This document shows, in pieces, positions 1-7,993 of a stretch of DNA of 21,389 nucleotides. Under the pieces are notes generated by a model. That model searched no databases. It was not told the origin of the DNA and saw only the letters and a program-made list of their open reading frames with translations. The stretch is from Pseudomonadota bacterium (GTDB lineage Bacteria; Cyanobacteriota; Vampirovibrionia; LMEP-6097), in the NCBI GenBank assembly GCA_009924885.1, contig RFQS01000006.1, positions 1 through 21,389 on the forward strand. The letters are read 5' to 3'. The position numbers and the translations under genes were made by a program. Position 1 is the first letter of the stretch, and the number at the start of each line of letters is the position of its first letter.

Positions 1-66
1 TGCCGAACTCCCCCAGGGCAGGAATGCAGCAAGGGTAGGTGCGCTCTAGTGGGTGTACGGGGGATC
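1..66 (+). ncRNA. ffs: SRP RNA (4.5S / small bacterial type), 5'-truncated
   Basis: This is the RNA of the signal recognition particle, which binds Ffh and targets nascent membrane proteins. The window opens inside it. The apical part is recognisable: GAAC, then CAGG, GGAA, an AGCA segment and GGGTA, which form the Ffh-binding internal loops and the tetraloop region. It is followed by the descending strand ending in a run of G that would pair with a C-rich 5' end outside the window. A T-run at 70-75 could be its terminator. The pattern (CAGGGC, GCAGCAAGGGTA, GGGTG near the 3' end) reminds me of actinobacterial SRP RNAs, which would make this segment foreign to the AT-rich remainder. That is from memory and not tested. 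Confidence 0.8.
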
Positions 67-448
67 CTATTTTTTCAACATGATCAAATATATTTAAATC
101 TGAATATACTTTCAAAATTCTTGTAAATTCGCCGTAAAAATTTTCCCAACCTACATAATCTCGCAAACATACAAAGCTTAAAATTCTAGGACCAATTTGC
201 AGAACAAAAGAATCTTTCTCTAACTTGTAATAAGGACTATAGATTAAATTTGGATCGCTCTCTCTTATAAATTCTGGTAATTGCAAAATTGGCAATTTCG
301 TTAAGTTAGAATAACCTTCTAAACCTTTAAAAACCATACCCAAAATAATGTCAACTGGAAGATTGGGTTGAAAGCGAAGCTCTAAAGCTGCTTCCTCAAT
401 GGGACATGGAGTAATATACTTTGGAGTCTTAATGTCATGAAGGCTCAT
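67..448 (-). CDS. TIGR04255-like protein, C-terminally truncated
   Basis: A minus-strand reading frame starts at the ATG at 448-446 (MSLHDIKTPKYI...). It gives about 127 residues before meeting the SRP RNA; the frame stays open to base 1, but the residues encoded inside the RNA gene are unlikely to be real. The visible part has an early EEAALELRF segment, a PYYKLEKDSFVLQIGPRILS segment and a following GWENF. I associate this order with the sporadically distributed TIGR04255 family of about 250 residues and unknown function, often found in accessory regions. The family usually continues with a segment around a RYIN-like motif, missing here. No convincing Shine-Dalgarno is seen. It lies 34 nt after the end of the ABC gene on the same strand. 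Confidence 0.6.
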
Positions 449-482
449 AGTAATAGTATGCCACAGCAAATCACAATCGTTT

Positions 483-2115
483 CTATTTTCCTAATCTAAG
501 AGTAAGTTTCCCATTCTCCATCACGAAAACCTCATCACAAAGCTCAGCTATCTGTGGCTTATGCGTAATAAATATAGTCGTCTTGCCCATTCTTAATTTA
601 TTAATATTAGTAAGAATCGTCGAAGCTTATAGCATTATCCACACTGCTTAATGAATCATCAAGAATCAATACTTCTGGATTAATCGCAAGAGCTCTAGCT
701 ATCGCAATCCGTTGTCTCTGCCCGCCCGACAGAGTTATACCGCGTTCACCTACTATAGTTTCATAGCCATTTTCGAATCTCATAATTTCATCATGTATGC
801 CCACGGCTTTAGCTAAAGCTTCTATCTCTAGATCACTAAGATCTTTAGCATAAGATATATTTTCTTTAATGCTTGTAGAGAACAGAAAATTTTCCTGCGG
901 CACCATATTTATCAGTCTGCGTAAGTCTTCTAGATTAATATTTTTAAGATCTATATCATCTATTAAAATTTCAGCAGCTTCGAGCTCTCTTAAATGCATT
1001 AGCTTCTTTCCTAATTGGCTTTTACCTGAGCCGATAGCACCGATAATCGCTATTTTCTTGCCCTTCAGTATCTTCACCCCCAGAGTTTTAAAGTTAATCT
1101 CAGAGTCAAAAGTAGTCTTGTGTACTGTATCTACAGTGTCCGCAATGCTTGGCACAGTGTTTAGAATATTCTCAATACGCTCTGCACTCACTTGAACTCT
1201 ATAGACTATTGTTATTAGCCAACCAAGCATAGTGATTGGCCAAATCAATCTTTCAATATATAAAGAAAATGCAGCAAAATCACCAAAGCTAAAAGTCCCT
1301 TCTATAACAGCTTTACCACCAAGCCAAAGTAATAAAATAAAGCCAAGGCTCGCAATCACCTTCATTACTGGGCTAATAAGACTTCGTGCTCTTATTAAAA
1401 GAAGATATTCTTTAAGTAGCCCATTATTTTCTTGTGAAAACCTCTCTATTTCAGCAGCTTCTTGCCCAAAGGTTTTAATAATATGAATCCCACTCAAATT
1501 CTGTTCTATAAAATTACTAATTTTAGCAAGTATCTCCTGCACAGCCTCTTGGTGAGCTTTAATGCTTCGGCTACATAAAGTAACACCCAGTATTAAGACT
1601 GGGATTAAAGCAAGAAAACTAATAGTCAAAATATTATTAGTTTTATACATCAATGGAACTATGACTATAAAAGCGATTGCACTGTTTAAAATATTCAGTA
1701 TTGCAAAACCAGCCACTGCTCTAAAAGACTGAACATCATTACTGATAATAGAAATCAAATCCCCAGCCTTTTTCTTTTCAAAAAAAGCAGGTTCTAGATG
1801 CAGTACGTGATTGAAAATCTGTTTCTTTAAATCAAACTCAACTTGCCTGCCTACGCCAAAAATTATATGACGTGATTTAGCTCTTAAAAAAGCCATAACT
1901 ATCGCCGATCCACCCATGAGAAGGAGAATCAAATTTAATTTACTCGAAAGTGCCGTACTATTAAGTCCCCCACTAGAATAAGCTTGCAATAAATCTACCG
2001 AATCCTTAACGAGCTGTGGAATATAAGCACCTAAGATATTTACCGCAATTAGACAAACCGTACCCCAGAGATAGGAAGGTAAGTAATTAAAAATATGCCT
2101 ATAAGGCTTTTTCAT
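483..2115 (-). pseudogene. ABC exporter (MdlB/YheI/MsbA type, TM + ATPase), frameshifted near its C-terminus
   Basis: This is a half-size ABC exporter: about 320 residues with around six membrane segments (for example 20-35, 60-78, 130-175, 250-300), then a nucleotide-binding domain. The ATPase shows Walker A GAIGSGKS, a Q-loop (VPQENFLF), signature LSGGQRQR and Walker B VLILDD followed by SSVD. The first frame stops at 607 just after SSVDNAIS. The missing end, with H-loop ITHK and the segment ELCDEVFVMENGK, continues in another frame to a stop at 483-485. One extra base around 625-632 explains the shift. The start of the ATPase domain also seems short: the beta strand and A-loop aromatic that usually precede Walker A by 20-30 residues are missing. 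It is either a decaying gene or one with a sequencing error. It follows mtnC by 45 nt on the same strand and may share its transcript. Confidence 0.85.
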
Positions 2116-2159
2116 AAAATATCCACTTCGCTAATCAAAACAAGATTTAAACAACATTC

Positions 2160-3059
2160 TTATAGTATCTCAGATAATTCGCTGAAATCACTAATCACCT
2201 TTCTAGTTCTTTCAATAGAACTACCACTCGCAATTGAACTATCAAGACTCATATCACTGTTTAAAGATTCCCTCACTACTTGTATGGTTAATAATCCAGC
2301 TCCTTCACTGGCTCTACATTCATCTTTAATATCAGTTAAAAATAAAATATCTTCCGGATTTAAATTGATATCATTTGCGATTTTCAGGTAAGAAGCAGAT
2401 TCTTTCTTTGAGCCTATCTTAGTATCATAGAAACCAGAAAATAAATAACGAACATCACCGAATTCAGAAAATTCAAAAAACAATCTCTGAGCTTGAATAG
2501 ACCCTGATGAATAAACATAGATCGGCAAGCCTTTGCCTTTCATATTTAAGAAAAAATCAAGGGCATCTTGGTATAAAGGTGCCTTAAATAAGCCTTTCCT
2601 AAAACCTTCTTGCCAGATTAATCCCTGTAAATCTTTTAAGGGGGTAATTTTTCTATCTTCCTGAATCCAAGTTTTTAAAGCCTGAATAGCAGTATATACC
2701 TGTGTTTCAAAAATAGCATCATTGCACTGTTGCGGAACTCCAATTTCTGCGTTTTCGTCGTCCTCATGATCCTCATGTACCCGCAGTACACTGCGGTCAT
2801 TCGTCCTCCTCAGCCTTGAATTTGCACGTTCGGCAACAGTGCAATCATCTTGATTAGAGTCATAATTAAGCCCAGTAAGCTTATCTTGCTTAAGCTCTTC
2901 TAAAGTAGCTTCAATAATAGAAAGTAAAAATGGATCATGCTCAAAGTTACTTAGTATAAAATCTTCTAGTCTCTCGCTTGCATAAGGGAAAAGAACATCT
3001 TTAACAAAGCTAATTGAACTAATAGTTCCTTCGATATCAGTAAGTATGGCTTTAGGCAT
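2160..3059 (-). CDS. mtnC: Enolase-phosphatase E1 (methionine salvage) with in-frame palindromic insertion
   Basis: MtnC is a HAD-family enzyme that enolises and dephosphorylates 2,3-diketo-5-methylthiopentyl-1-phosphate to the acireductone used by MtnD. HAD motif I is at the N-terminus (LTDIEGT), followed by the family-typical VLFPYA segment; motif II is VYSSGS and the final acidic motif is FLTDIKDE. At 299 residues it is about 70 longer than usual. Most of the excess is residues 71-115, a charged Arg/Asp/Glu/Asn-rich stretch encoded by a palindromic element (2721-2845) in the cap region between the helices before and after it; the family sequence resumes at EDRK and LKDLQGLIWQEGF. It is the last gene of the mtnB-mtnD-mtnC set, 4 nt after mtnD. 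Activity with the insertion is plausible but unproven. Confidence 0.93.
   Translation of the reverse strand: MPKAILTDIEGTISSISFVKDVLFPYASERLEDFILSNFEHDPFLLSIIEATLEELKQDKLTGLNYDSNQDDCTVAERANSRLRRTNDRSVLRVHEDHEDDENAEIGVPQQCNDAIFETQVYTAIQALKTWIQEDRKITPLKDLQGLIWQEGFRKGLFKAPLYQDALDFFLNMKGKGLPIYVYSSGSIQAQRLFFEFSEFGDVRYLFSGFYDTKIGSKKESASYLKIANDINLNPEDILFLTDIKDECRASEGAGLLTIQVVRESLNSDMSLDSSIASGSSIERTRKVISDFSELSEIL
2721..2845. repeat. 125-bp palindromic element inserted in mtnC
   Basis: The 13-base ends are perfect inverted repeats (ATTGCACTGTTGC at 2721-2733 and GCAACAGTGCAAT at 2833-2845). They are flanked by the same four bases, CATC, on both sides, which could be a target duplication. Element plus one CATC is 129 bases, exactly 43 codons, so the mtnC frame is kept. 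Inside are the dispersed core (2736-2759) and a nested 7-bp inverted repeat CCGCAGT/ACTGCGG at 2781-2796. It behaves like the palindromic elements known to sit in frame inside Rickettsia proteins; I cannot show that it belongs to one of those families. Confidence 0.8.
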
Positions 3060-3063
3060 GGTA

Positions 3064-3624
3064 TTAAACTATTGTATTGGAATTTTCCTGATTTAAATCA
3101 AAACGATGTGAAATCGATTCTTCATGATAACAAGGTATCCAGCCACTTTCATCACTAAAAAATCTCAGGCACTTGAACTGTGGAGTTAAACCCATATCAA
3201 ACCAATGCCAAGTATTAGCTGGAACTCTAATAAAGTCACCAGCAGAGCAAAGGATGCTATAGACTCTGTCTAAATGATGGATGGTAAAGAGACCTGAGCC
3301 AGAAATAAAATACCTAACCTCATCATCTGCGTGTGTATGCTCTTTTAAAAATTTATTTCTTATGACTGGGAAGTCCTCTCTGTGAGCCAGTTCAGGATTT
3401 ACAGACATTAAATCAACTGCTTTAAAACCATAATTATTTTTAATCTTTTCGATTTCATTTTCATAAAATTTAAGTACCTCTGCATCACTAAAATCTTCTA
3501 CAGGAGGGGAATCCCAGCGTTCTATAGATACTCCTGAGGAGCCTAAAGAATTTTGAATAAATTCTAAATCCTCTGATTCACAGATTAGATTTGCGGCTTC
3601 ATCAAAAATTTTTAATAATGTCAT
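3064..3624 (-). CDS. mtnD: Acireductone dioxygenase
   Basis: This cupin metalloenzyme oxidises the acireductone made by MtnC: with Fe to 2-keto-4-methylthiobutyrate plus formate, with Ni to an off-pathway product. The length of 186 residues is normal. The metal site is visible as EHTHADDEVRYFISG (two His and one Glu) and a later His in PANTWHWFDMG; the strand FTIHHLDRVYSILCSAGDFIRVP lies between them. The start ATG overlaps the mtnB stop by 4 bases (ATGA), the usual sign of translational coupling. The C-terminus past RFFSDESGWIPCY is divergent. Confidence 0.95.
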   Translation of the reverse strand: MTLLKIFDEAANLICESEDLEFIQNSLGSSGVSIERWDSPPVEDFSDAEVLKFYENEIEKIKNNYGFKAVDLMSVNPELAHREDFPVIRNKFLKEHTHADDEVRYFISGSGLFTIHHLDRVYSILCSAGDFIRVPANTWHWFDMGLTPQFKCLRFFSDESGWIPCYHEESISHRFDLNQENSNTIV

Positions 3625-4295
3625 ACTTTTACAGCTTCTTCCTTGCCCTGCATGACTTTATTTAATTGCATCTCAAGTAAATAGGATTCAATTAAAGTAT
3701 TCAGAGCATCTACGTGCCTAATCGTTTCACTCATGGTGCTTCCCCAAGTATAAAGACCATGTCCCGCTATTAGATAAGCATGTAGAGGCTTTTCTGAATT
3801 AGCAAGCTTATCAAGAACTGGTTGAATTAAATCAGCTAGCTCCTCTATGTCTTGGTTATTAGGGAAGATCGGTAAAATTTCGGTATACTCATGAGTCTGG
3901 ACACCCGAAAGAGCCTTTAAAAGCTCAAATCCCTCTAGTTTAAGTGCTTTAATTCCTTGCTTTAAAAGAACTTTAGATAGAACCGCACTAGATGATGAAT
4001 GAAAATGGGCTATAAACTTAGCGTTAGGGAAAGTTCTATATACCTGAGTATGTAAAAGGGTTTCAGCTGATGGTTTTAGATTAGAATCTTTGGCTCTACC
4101 TAGAAAATCCACTAGCATTAAATCCCCTTCTGCTAAAGTCGCTTTATCTTTGCCAGAGACGCTGATTAAAATCTCTTGATTTTCGAGGCGAGCAGAAAAA
4201 TTACCAGAAGTCGCTGGTACTAAACCTTTCACTGCACAGAAATGAGCGACTCGAATTAGATCTTGTTTTATGGAGTCGAGATTAAGCACATTCAT
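3621..4295 (-). CDS. mtnB: Methylthioribulose-1-phosphate dehydratase
   Basis: MtnB is a zinc-dependent class II aldolase-fold enzyme that dehydrates 5-methylthioribulose-1-phosphate, the step before MtnC. Family features in order are the N-terminal SGNFSARL, the SAETLLHTQVY segment, the zinc-binding AHFHSSSS pair of histidines, and a later metal His in AGHGLYTWG. The length of 224 residues is typical. It is the first gene of the salvage set, transcribed leftward from a short 46-nt gap shared with rnhB. mtnA and the kinase or nucleosidase feeding the pathway are not in this window. Confidence 0.93.
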   Translation of the reverse strand: MNVLNLDSIKQDLIRVAHFCAVKGLVPATSGNFSARLENQEILISVSGKDKATLAEGDLMLVDFLGRAKDSNLKPSAETLLHTQVYRTFPNAKFIAHFHSSSSAVLSKVLLKQGIKALKLEGFELLKALSGVQTHEYTEILPIFPNNQDIEELADLIQPVLDKLANSEKPLHAYLIAGHGLYTWGSTMSETIRHVDALNTLIESYLLEMQLNKVMQGKEEAVKV

Positions 4296-4304
4296 CGTTT
4301 ATAA

Positions 4305-4334
4305 ATTATACTTATTAGTAACTTCCAGTATTAA
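4305..4334 (-). promoter_or_regulatory. Putative promoter for mtnBDC with very short leader
   Basis: On the minus strand a perfect TATAAT (4310-4305) lies 9 nt before the mtnB ATG, with TTAATA as a weak -35 box 18 nt upstream. Transcription would start about 2-3 nt before the ATG, so the mRNA would be essentially leaderless. Box recognition is by eye. Confidence 0.5.
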
Positions 4335-4341
4335 CAAATAA

Positions 4342-5178
4342 ATGAAACTCTTAGAATTAATTAAATTCGATACGAGCAACTTTCTTCAAGAAGAATATGA
4401 TTTATTAATCGGTGTCGATGAAGTGGGTAGAGGCTCTCTAGCTGGACCTGTAGTCTGTGCCGCTTTTTCATCAGAGCAGCTTTGCTGTATTGAATTTCAA
4501 GATAAAAAAAAGAGTAAAAAAGCAGAGAAAGTTTTTATAGAAAGTGTTTTAAAGACCAGACCTATTTTAAAAAAATTAGATGATAGTAAAAAAGTAAAAA
4601 CCCAAGACCGAGAATTATTAGTAAATTCACTGAAAGACCAGCTTTACAGTACATTCTATGCGTTAGCAGAAAAATCAGCTGATTATATAGATGAGCAGGG
4701 TATAGTAAAAGCTATTTTTAGCGCCATGAGCGAAGCTATCGCTAAAATCATTAATCAGTTTTATGAAGTTAATCAGCATTATCCTAAAAATATCTTAGTT
4801 TTAGTCGATGGTCCTAAGACCATTCCAGCACTAGAAGAATATGTTAAGGAATATTTATTTTCTAAAGCTAATAGTGAAAAGACTTCCCTTCAAATGGCTA
4901 AATCAAATTCAGCCCCTAAAATAGTCATCAAGCAGATAGCTATAAAAAAAGGCGATAGCCTAAGTGCTGTAATCGCAGCAGCAAGCAATATAGCGAAGGA
5001 TTTTCGCGATAAATTAATGAAGAATATTATTAAAAACGAACCCCATCTTTCTGTCTACGGTTGGCAAACCAATGTCGGCTACGGTTCTTTAGCTCACTGT
5101 AGGGCTATTCAAAAGCACCATCTAAGCATCTATCATCGCCGCAGTTTTTGTGAAGGCATCCTCTCTAATCAGAGCTAA
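4342..5178 (+). CDS. rnhB: Ribonuclease HII
   Basis: RNase HII nicks the RNA of RNA-DNA hybrids and starts removal of misincorporated ribonucleotides. The acidic catalytic set is visible: GVDEVGRGSLAGPV (Asp and Glu), LVLVDG (Asp), and KGDSLSAVIAAASNIAKDFRD (Asp); the C-terminal signature YGWQTNVGYGS...H and HRRSF is also present. At 278 residues it is longer than the usual 200-230, mainly through a Lys-rich insertion between residues about 52 and 80 and a longer segment before VDG. It starts in the divergent gap with mtnB; a TATACT at 4307-4312 could serve it. Its last 57 bases overlap the end of trmFO on the other strand. Confidence 0.95.
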   Translation: MKLLELIKFDTSNFLQEEYDLLIGVDEVGRGSLAGPVVCAAFSSEQLCCIEFQDKKKSKKAEKVFIESVLKTRPILKKLDDSKKVKTQDRELLVNSLKDQLYSTFYALAEKSADYIDEQGIVKAIFSAMSEAIAKIINQFYEVNQHYPKNILVLVDGPKTIPALEEYVKEYLFSKANSEKTSLQMAKSNSAPKIVIKQIAIKKGDSLSAVIAAASNIAKDFRDKLMKNIIKNEPHLSVYGWQTNVGYGSLAHCRAIQKHHLSIYHRRSFCEGILSNQS

Positions 5179-6570
5179 TGCCCTTTCTGCAAGAAATTCA
5201 TTTTTAAGCCTTTTATCTTTTCTAAGCTTCTTTTCAAGCTCGTCTGGATTAGGGTTTATTAATCCCCAGTTGGAGTTAATCGGCTGAAAACGCTTAGGGT
5301 CAGCACTAGTAACATAATTCACTAATGCTCCAAGCATGGTTAATGGTGAAAGTGGTGCAATTTCATTTTTTGCACCATTGTCATTTTCAAGATCTATTGC
5401 CGTATTCAGTTTAATTTCACTTAAAATTCTTGAAACAATGCTTCTAGCCACAACGATTCCAGTTCCCGCAGATTCTGTATAACCCTCTACGCCAGTGATT
5501 TGACCTGCGAAATAAATATTAGGGTGGGTTTTTAAAGAAAGGTTTTCTGAAAGTAGGGTGGGGCTATTTAAAAATATATTTTGGTGCATAACGCCGTAAC
5601 GCACTATATCTAAATTCTCTAAAGCAGGGATCATTGAAAAAACTCGCTTTTGCTCTCCCCATTTAAGATTCGTCTGAAAACCAACTATATTATAAAGTGA
5701 GCCTAAAACATTATCCTGCCTAAGCTGCACCACTGCATAGGGTTGGCGAGGATCTGTCAAGCCGACAGGTTTTAAAGGACCGAATCTAAGTGTATCCTTC
5801 CCTCGTTCAGCTATCGCCTCAACTGGCATACAGCCTTCAAAATAACGCATATTTTCTTTCTCGAAATCTTGAAGCTCAGCTCTCTCAGCACTTAATAAAG
5901 CTTCTTGGAATCTATAATATTCATCAGCACTATAAAATGGACAGTTAATGTAATCATCAGTTTCACCCTTCCCATAACGAGAGGCTTTAAAAGCGATATC
6001 CATATTTATACTTTCAGCTGTAAGTATTGGACTTGCAGCATCAAAAAAATTCAGAAAATCCTTTCCTTGAGTGAGCTTCTGTATCTCCTCAGATAAATTT
6101 GGGCTAGTGAGGGGGCCAGAAGCGATGATAAGAAATTTATTTTTATTATATTCAGAATTAGCTTCTAAAACATCAGCAGGTATATTTACAAACTCTTCTC
6201 GAATAAGCTCTATATAAGGATTTACAGATATCACCTCAGAGATAATCTCCGCAAACTTATCTCTGTCCACGGCTAAAGCCTGTCCTGCTGGCACTTTACT
6301 TTTCAGAGCAGAATTTATTATAAGGCTATCGAAAAGCTTCATCTCCTGAATTAAGACTCCACGAGCAGTGGTTAAAAACTCTGAACCTAAGCTGTTACTA
6401 CAGACTAGTTCCGCGAAATTATCGGTATGATGAGCTGGTGTTTTAACCTTAGGGCGCATTTCATAGAGTTTTATCCTAATGCTTAGATCATAAGCTTTAG
6501 CAAATTTAGCGAGTTGAAAAGCAGTCTCAGTACCAGCTAGCCCAGCTCCTACTATAGTTATTTCGTACAC
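5122..6570 (-). CDS. trmFO: Methylenetetrahydrofolate-tRNA (uracil-5-)-methyltransferase
   Basis: TrmFO makes m5U54 in the tRNA T-loop using methylene-THF and FAD. The FAD-binding GxGxxG is at the N-terminus (VGAGLAGTE), followed by the HHTDNFAELVCSNS segment with one conserved cysteine, the FEGCMPVEAIAERG segment with the other, then LRFGPLKPVGLTDPR and the C-terminal GQITGVEGYTESAGTG flavin loop. The length of 482 is slightly long for the family. The start is a GTG at 6570-6568. The minus-strand sequence TGCTAAAAT ends 8 nt before it, an extended -10 that would give an almost leaderless mRNA. The 3' end overlaps rnhB convergently. Confidence 0.95.
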   Translation of the reverse strand: MYEITIVGAGLAGTETAFQLAKFAKAYDLSIRIKLYEMRPKVKTPAHHTDNFAELVCSNSLGSEFLTTARGVLIQEMKLFDSLIINSALKSKVPAGQALAVDRDKFAEIISEVISVNPYIELIREEFVNIPADVLEANSEYNKNKFLIIASGPLTSPNLSEEIQKLTQGKDFLNFFDAASPILTAESINMDIAFKASRYGKGETDDYINCPFYSADEYYRFQEALLSAERAELQDFEKENMRYFEGCMPVEAIAERGKDTLRFGPLKPVGLTDPRQPYAVVQLRQDNVLGSLYNIVGFQTNLKWGEQKRVFSMIPALENLDIVRYGVMHQNIFLNSPTLLSENLSLKTHPNIYFAGQITGVEGYTESAGTGIVVARSIVSRILSEIKLNTAIDLENDNGAKNEIAPLSPLTMLGALVNYVTSADPKRFQPINSNWGLINPNPDELEKKLRKDKRLKNEFLAERALALIREDAFTKTAAMIDA

Positions 6571-6578
6571 AGAGTCCT

Positions 6579-6587
6579 ATTTTAGCA
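6579..6587 (-). promoter_or_regulatory. Putative extended -10 of trmFO
   Basis: TGC followed by TAAAAT on the minus strand, 8 nt before the GTG start. The same TGCTAAAAT string occurs 9 nt before the prfB start. No good -35 is seen, as expected for extended -10 promoters. Assigned by eye. Confidence 0.45.
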
Positions 6588-6592
6588 GAGGG

Positions 6593-6631
6593 TACTATTT
6601 CCGAACTCCAATTTCTGCGTTTAAAATAGTA
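6593..6631. repeat. Hairpin carrying the dispersed core, upstream of trmFO
   Basis: TACTATTT (6593-6600) and AAATAGTA (6624-6631) form an 8-bp stem around a copy of the core (6604-6622, CTCCAATTTCTGCGTTT). It lies in the 202-nt gap between the divergent trmFO and ATPase genes. The rest of that gap is AT-rich with nothing else recognisable except the promoter at 6756. Confidence 0.65.
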
Positions 6632-6755
6632 AAACTAACCTTAAACTAATAATTTCAAGCCTCTCCAATTACCTAATTTTATACAGCCAACTAAATTAAA
6701 TTAGATAATTTTATTAACTATGATATATTTTTATAGATATATTCAACTATTTGGG

Positions 6756-6761
6756 TATAAT
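6756..6761 (+). promoter_or_regulatory. -10 box of the ATPase/nuclease pair
   Basis: A perfect TATAAT ends 11 nt before the ATG at 6773, so a start site 7 nt downstream would leave a leader of about 4-5 nt. No good -35 is visible. Confidence 0.5.
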
Positions 6762-6772
6762 ATTTTAGGTAT

Positions 6773-7981
6773 ATGGTGGATAGAAAATTCCTTAGTGACC
6801 TTATATATAATGCCTGCACCTCTAAAAAGGTTACTCTATTATTCGGGGCTAGACAGGTAGGCAAAAGCACTTTATTAAAACAGTTTTTAAACGAACAGGA
6901 GAAAAAAAAGAAAACCTATAAACTTATAAATGCTGATAACTATTACGACAGAGCCTATTTTAATAACACCGATAAAATAACTTTAATTAATGAACTGAGC
7001 CAATACGACTATCTTGCTATTGATGAAGCTCAGAAATTAGAAGAGATGGATCTCTTTATAAAAAACTTCGCGGACTACGTGAAAACAGAGAGTCGCCTAA
7101 TCCTGACTGGGTCATCTAGCATAGAGATAAAAAATCAAATCAAAGAATCTAACGCTGGTAGAAAGCGAGAGATAGAGATATATCCACCAGCTATATTTGA
7201 AATATATAAAGATGAAAAAACAGCGAAGACCAATCTTGAAGACCGTTTAATCTTCGGCTCTTATCCTGAAATATCTTTAAGTGATAAGCCTTTACACAGA
7301 GATGAGAAAATCGATTTACTCAGAAGCATAGTTAATGATTACCTTTTCAAAGATATTTTTACTTTAGACGGTCTTAAAAATGCAAGCAAAATAGAACACC
7401 TCGCGATGCTAGTGGCTTACAGAGCAGGGCAGATATTAAACCTAAATGATTTAGCAAATGAATTACAGCTTAATCGAGCCACTATAGAGAAATATTTAGA
7501 ATTAATGGAGAAATCATTTCTAGTATTTAAGCTAGATAGCTTCTCTAAAGAGGCTGCAACCTCACTTAAAAAACAGAATCCTAGCAATGCAATTAAAAAA
7601 CAAAAAAAATATTATTTTTACGATAATGGAATTAGGAATGCTTTAATCAATGACTTTTCTGGATTAGCTTTCAGAAGTGATATCGGGGCTTTATGGGAGA
7701 ATTTTATAATCGCAGAGAAAAGAAAACTAAATAAATATATTCATGGAAATTCTCTTAAAACATATTTCTGGCGAGTGAAAGCGAATCTAGGAGATCAGGA
7801 GATAGACCTAATCGAAGAACTCGGCGACGGTAAATTAAATCATCTCTATGCTTATGAGCTTAAATACAGTAAAGAAGAAACTAAGATTAAAATCCCCAGC
7901 CAATGGGAGAAAGACTTTCCTCTAGCGAATTTCAATGTTATTAATCGCAGTAATTTTTATGAATTTTTAGAAAACGTATAG
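6773..7981 (+). CDS. AAA_14/DUF4143-type ATPase
   Basis: This P-loop ATPase of 402 residues belongs to the family with an N-terminal AAA_14 domain and a C-terminal DUF4143 domain, whose cellular role is mostly unknown. Walker A is at about 25-33 (GARQVGKST), Walker B at 82-86 (AIDEA), sensor-like LTGSSS at 111-116, and the family mark AGRKREIEIYPPAIFE follows. The middle (about 215-250) looks like a winged-helix region (NDLANELQLNRATIEKYLELM). The C-terminal region has YYFYDNGIRNAL, then YFWRVKANLGDQEIDLIEE and YAYELKYS, matching the D...ExK spacing of a PD-(D/E)XK fold. It is 12 nt upstream of the next gene, so the two are probably co-transcribed. Confidence 0.88.
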   Translation: MVDRKFLSDLIYNACTSKKVTLLFGARQVGKSTLLKQFLNEQEKKKKTYKLINADNYYDRAYFNNTDKITLINELSQYDYLAIDEAQKLEEMDLFIKNFADYVKTESRLILTGSSSIEIKNQIKESNAGRKREIEIYPPAIFEIYKDEKTAKTNLEDRLIFGSYPEISLSDKPLHRDEKIDLLRSIVNDYLFKDIFTLDGLKNASKIEHLAMLVAYRAGQILNLNDLANELQLNRATIEKYLELMEKSFLVFKLDSFSKEAATSLKKQNPSNAIKKQKKYYFYDNGIRNALINDFSGLAFRSDIGALWENFIIAEKRKLNKYIHGNSLKTYFWRVKANLGDQEIDLIEELGDGKLNHLYAYELKYSKEETKIKIPSQWEKDFPLANFNVINRSNFYEFLENV

Positions 7982-7993
7982 GAAGGGGATTTC

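Noticed and set aside
869..2391. Plus-strand open frames at 869-1195, 1232-1486 and 2095-2391
   Set aside because: They lie opposite the ABC exporter and mtnC, which carry clear family motifs; the opposite-strand peptides have no recognisable features.
4296..4341. SAM riboswitch upstream of mtnB
   Set aside because: The gap is only 46 nt, has no suitable structure, and the promoter sits almost at the start codon.
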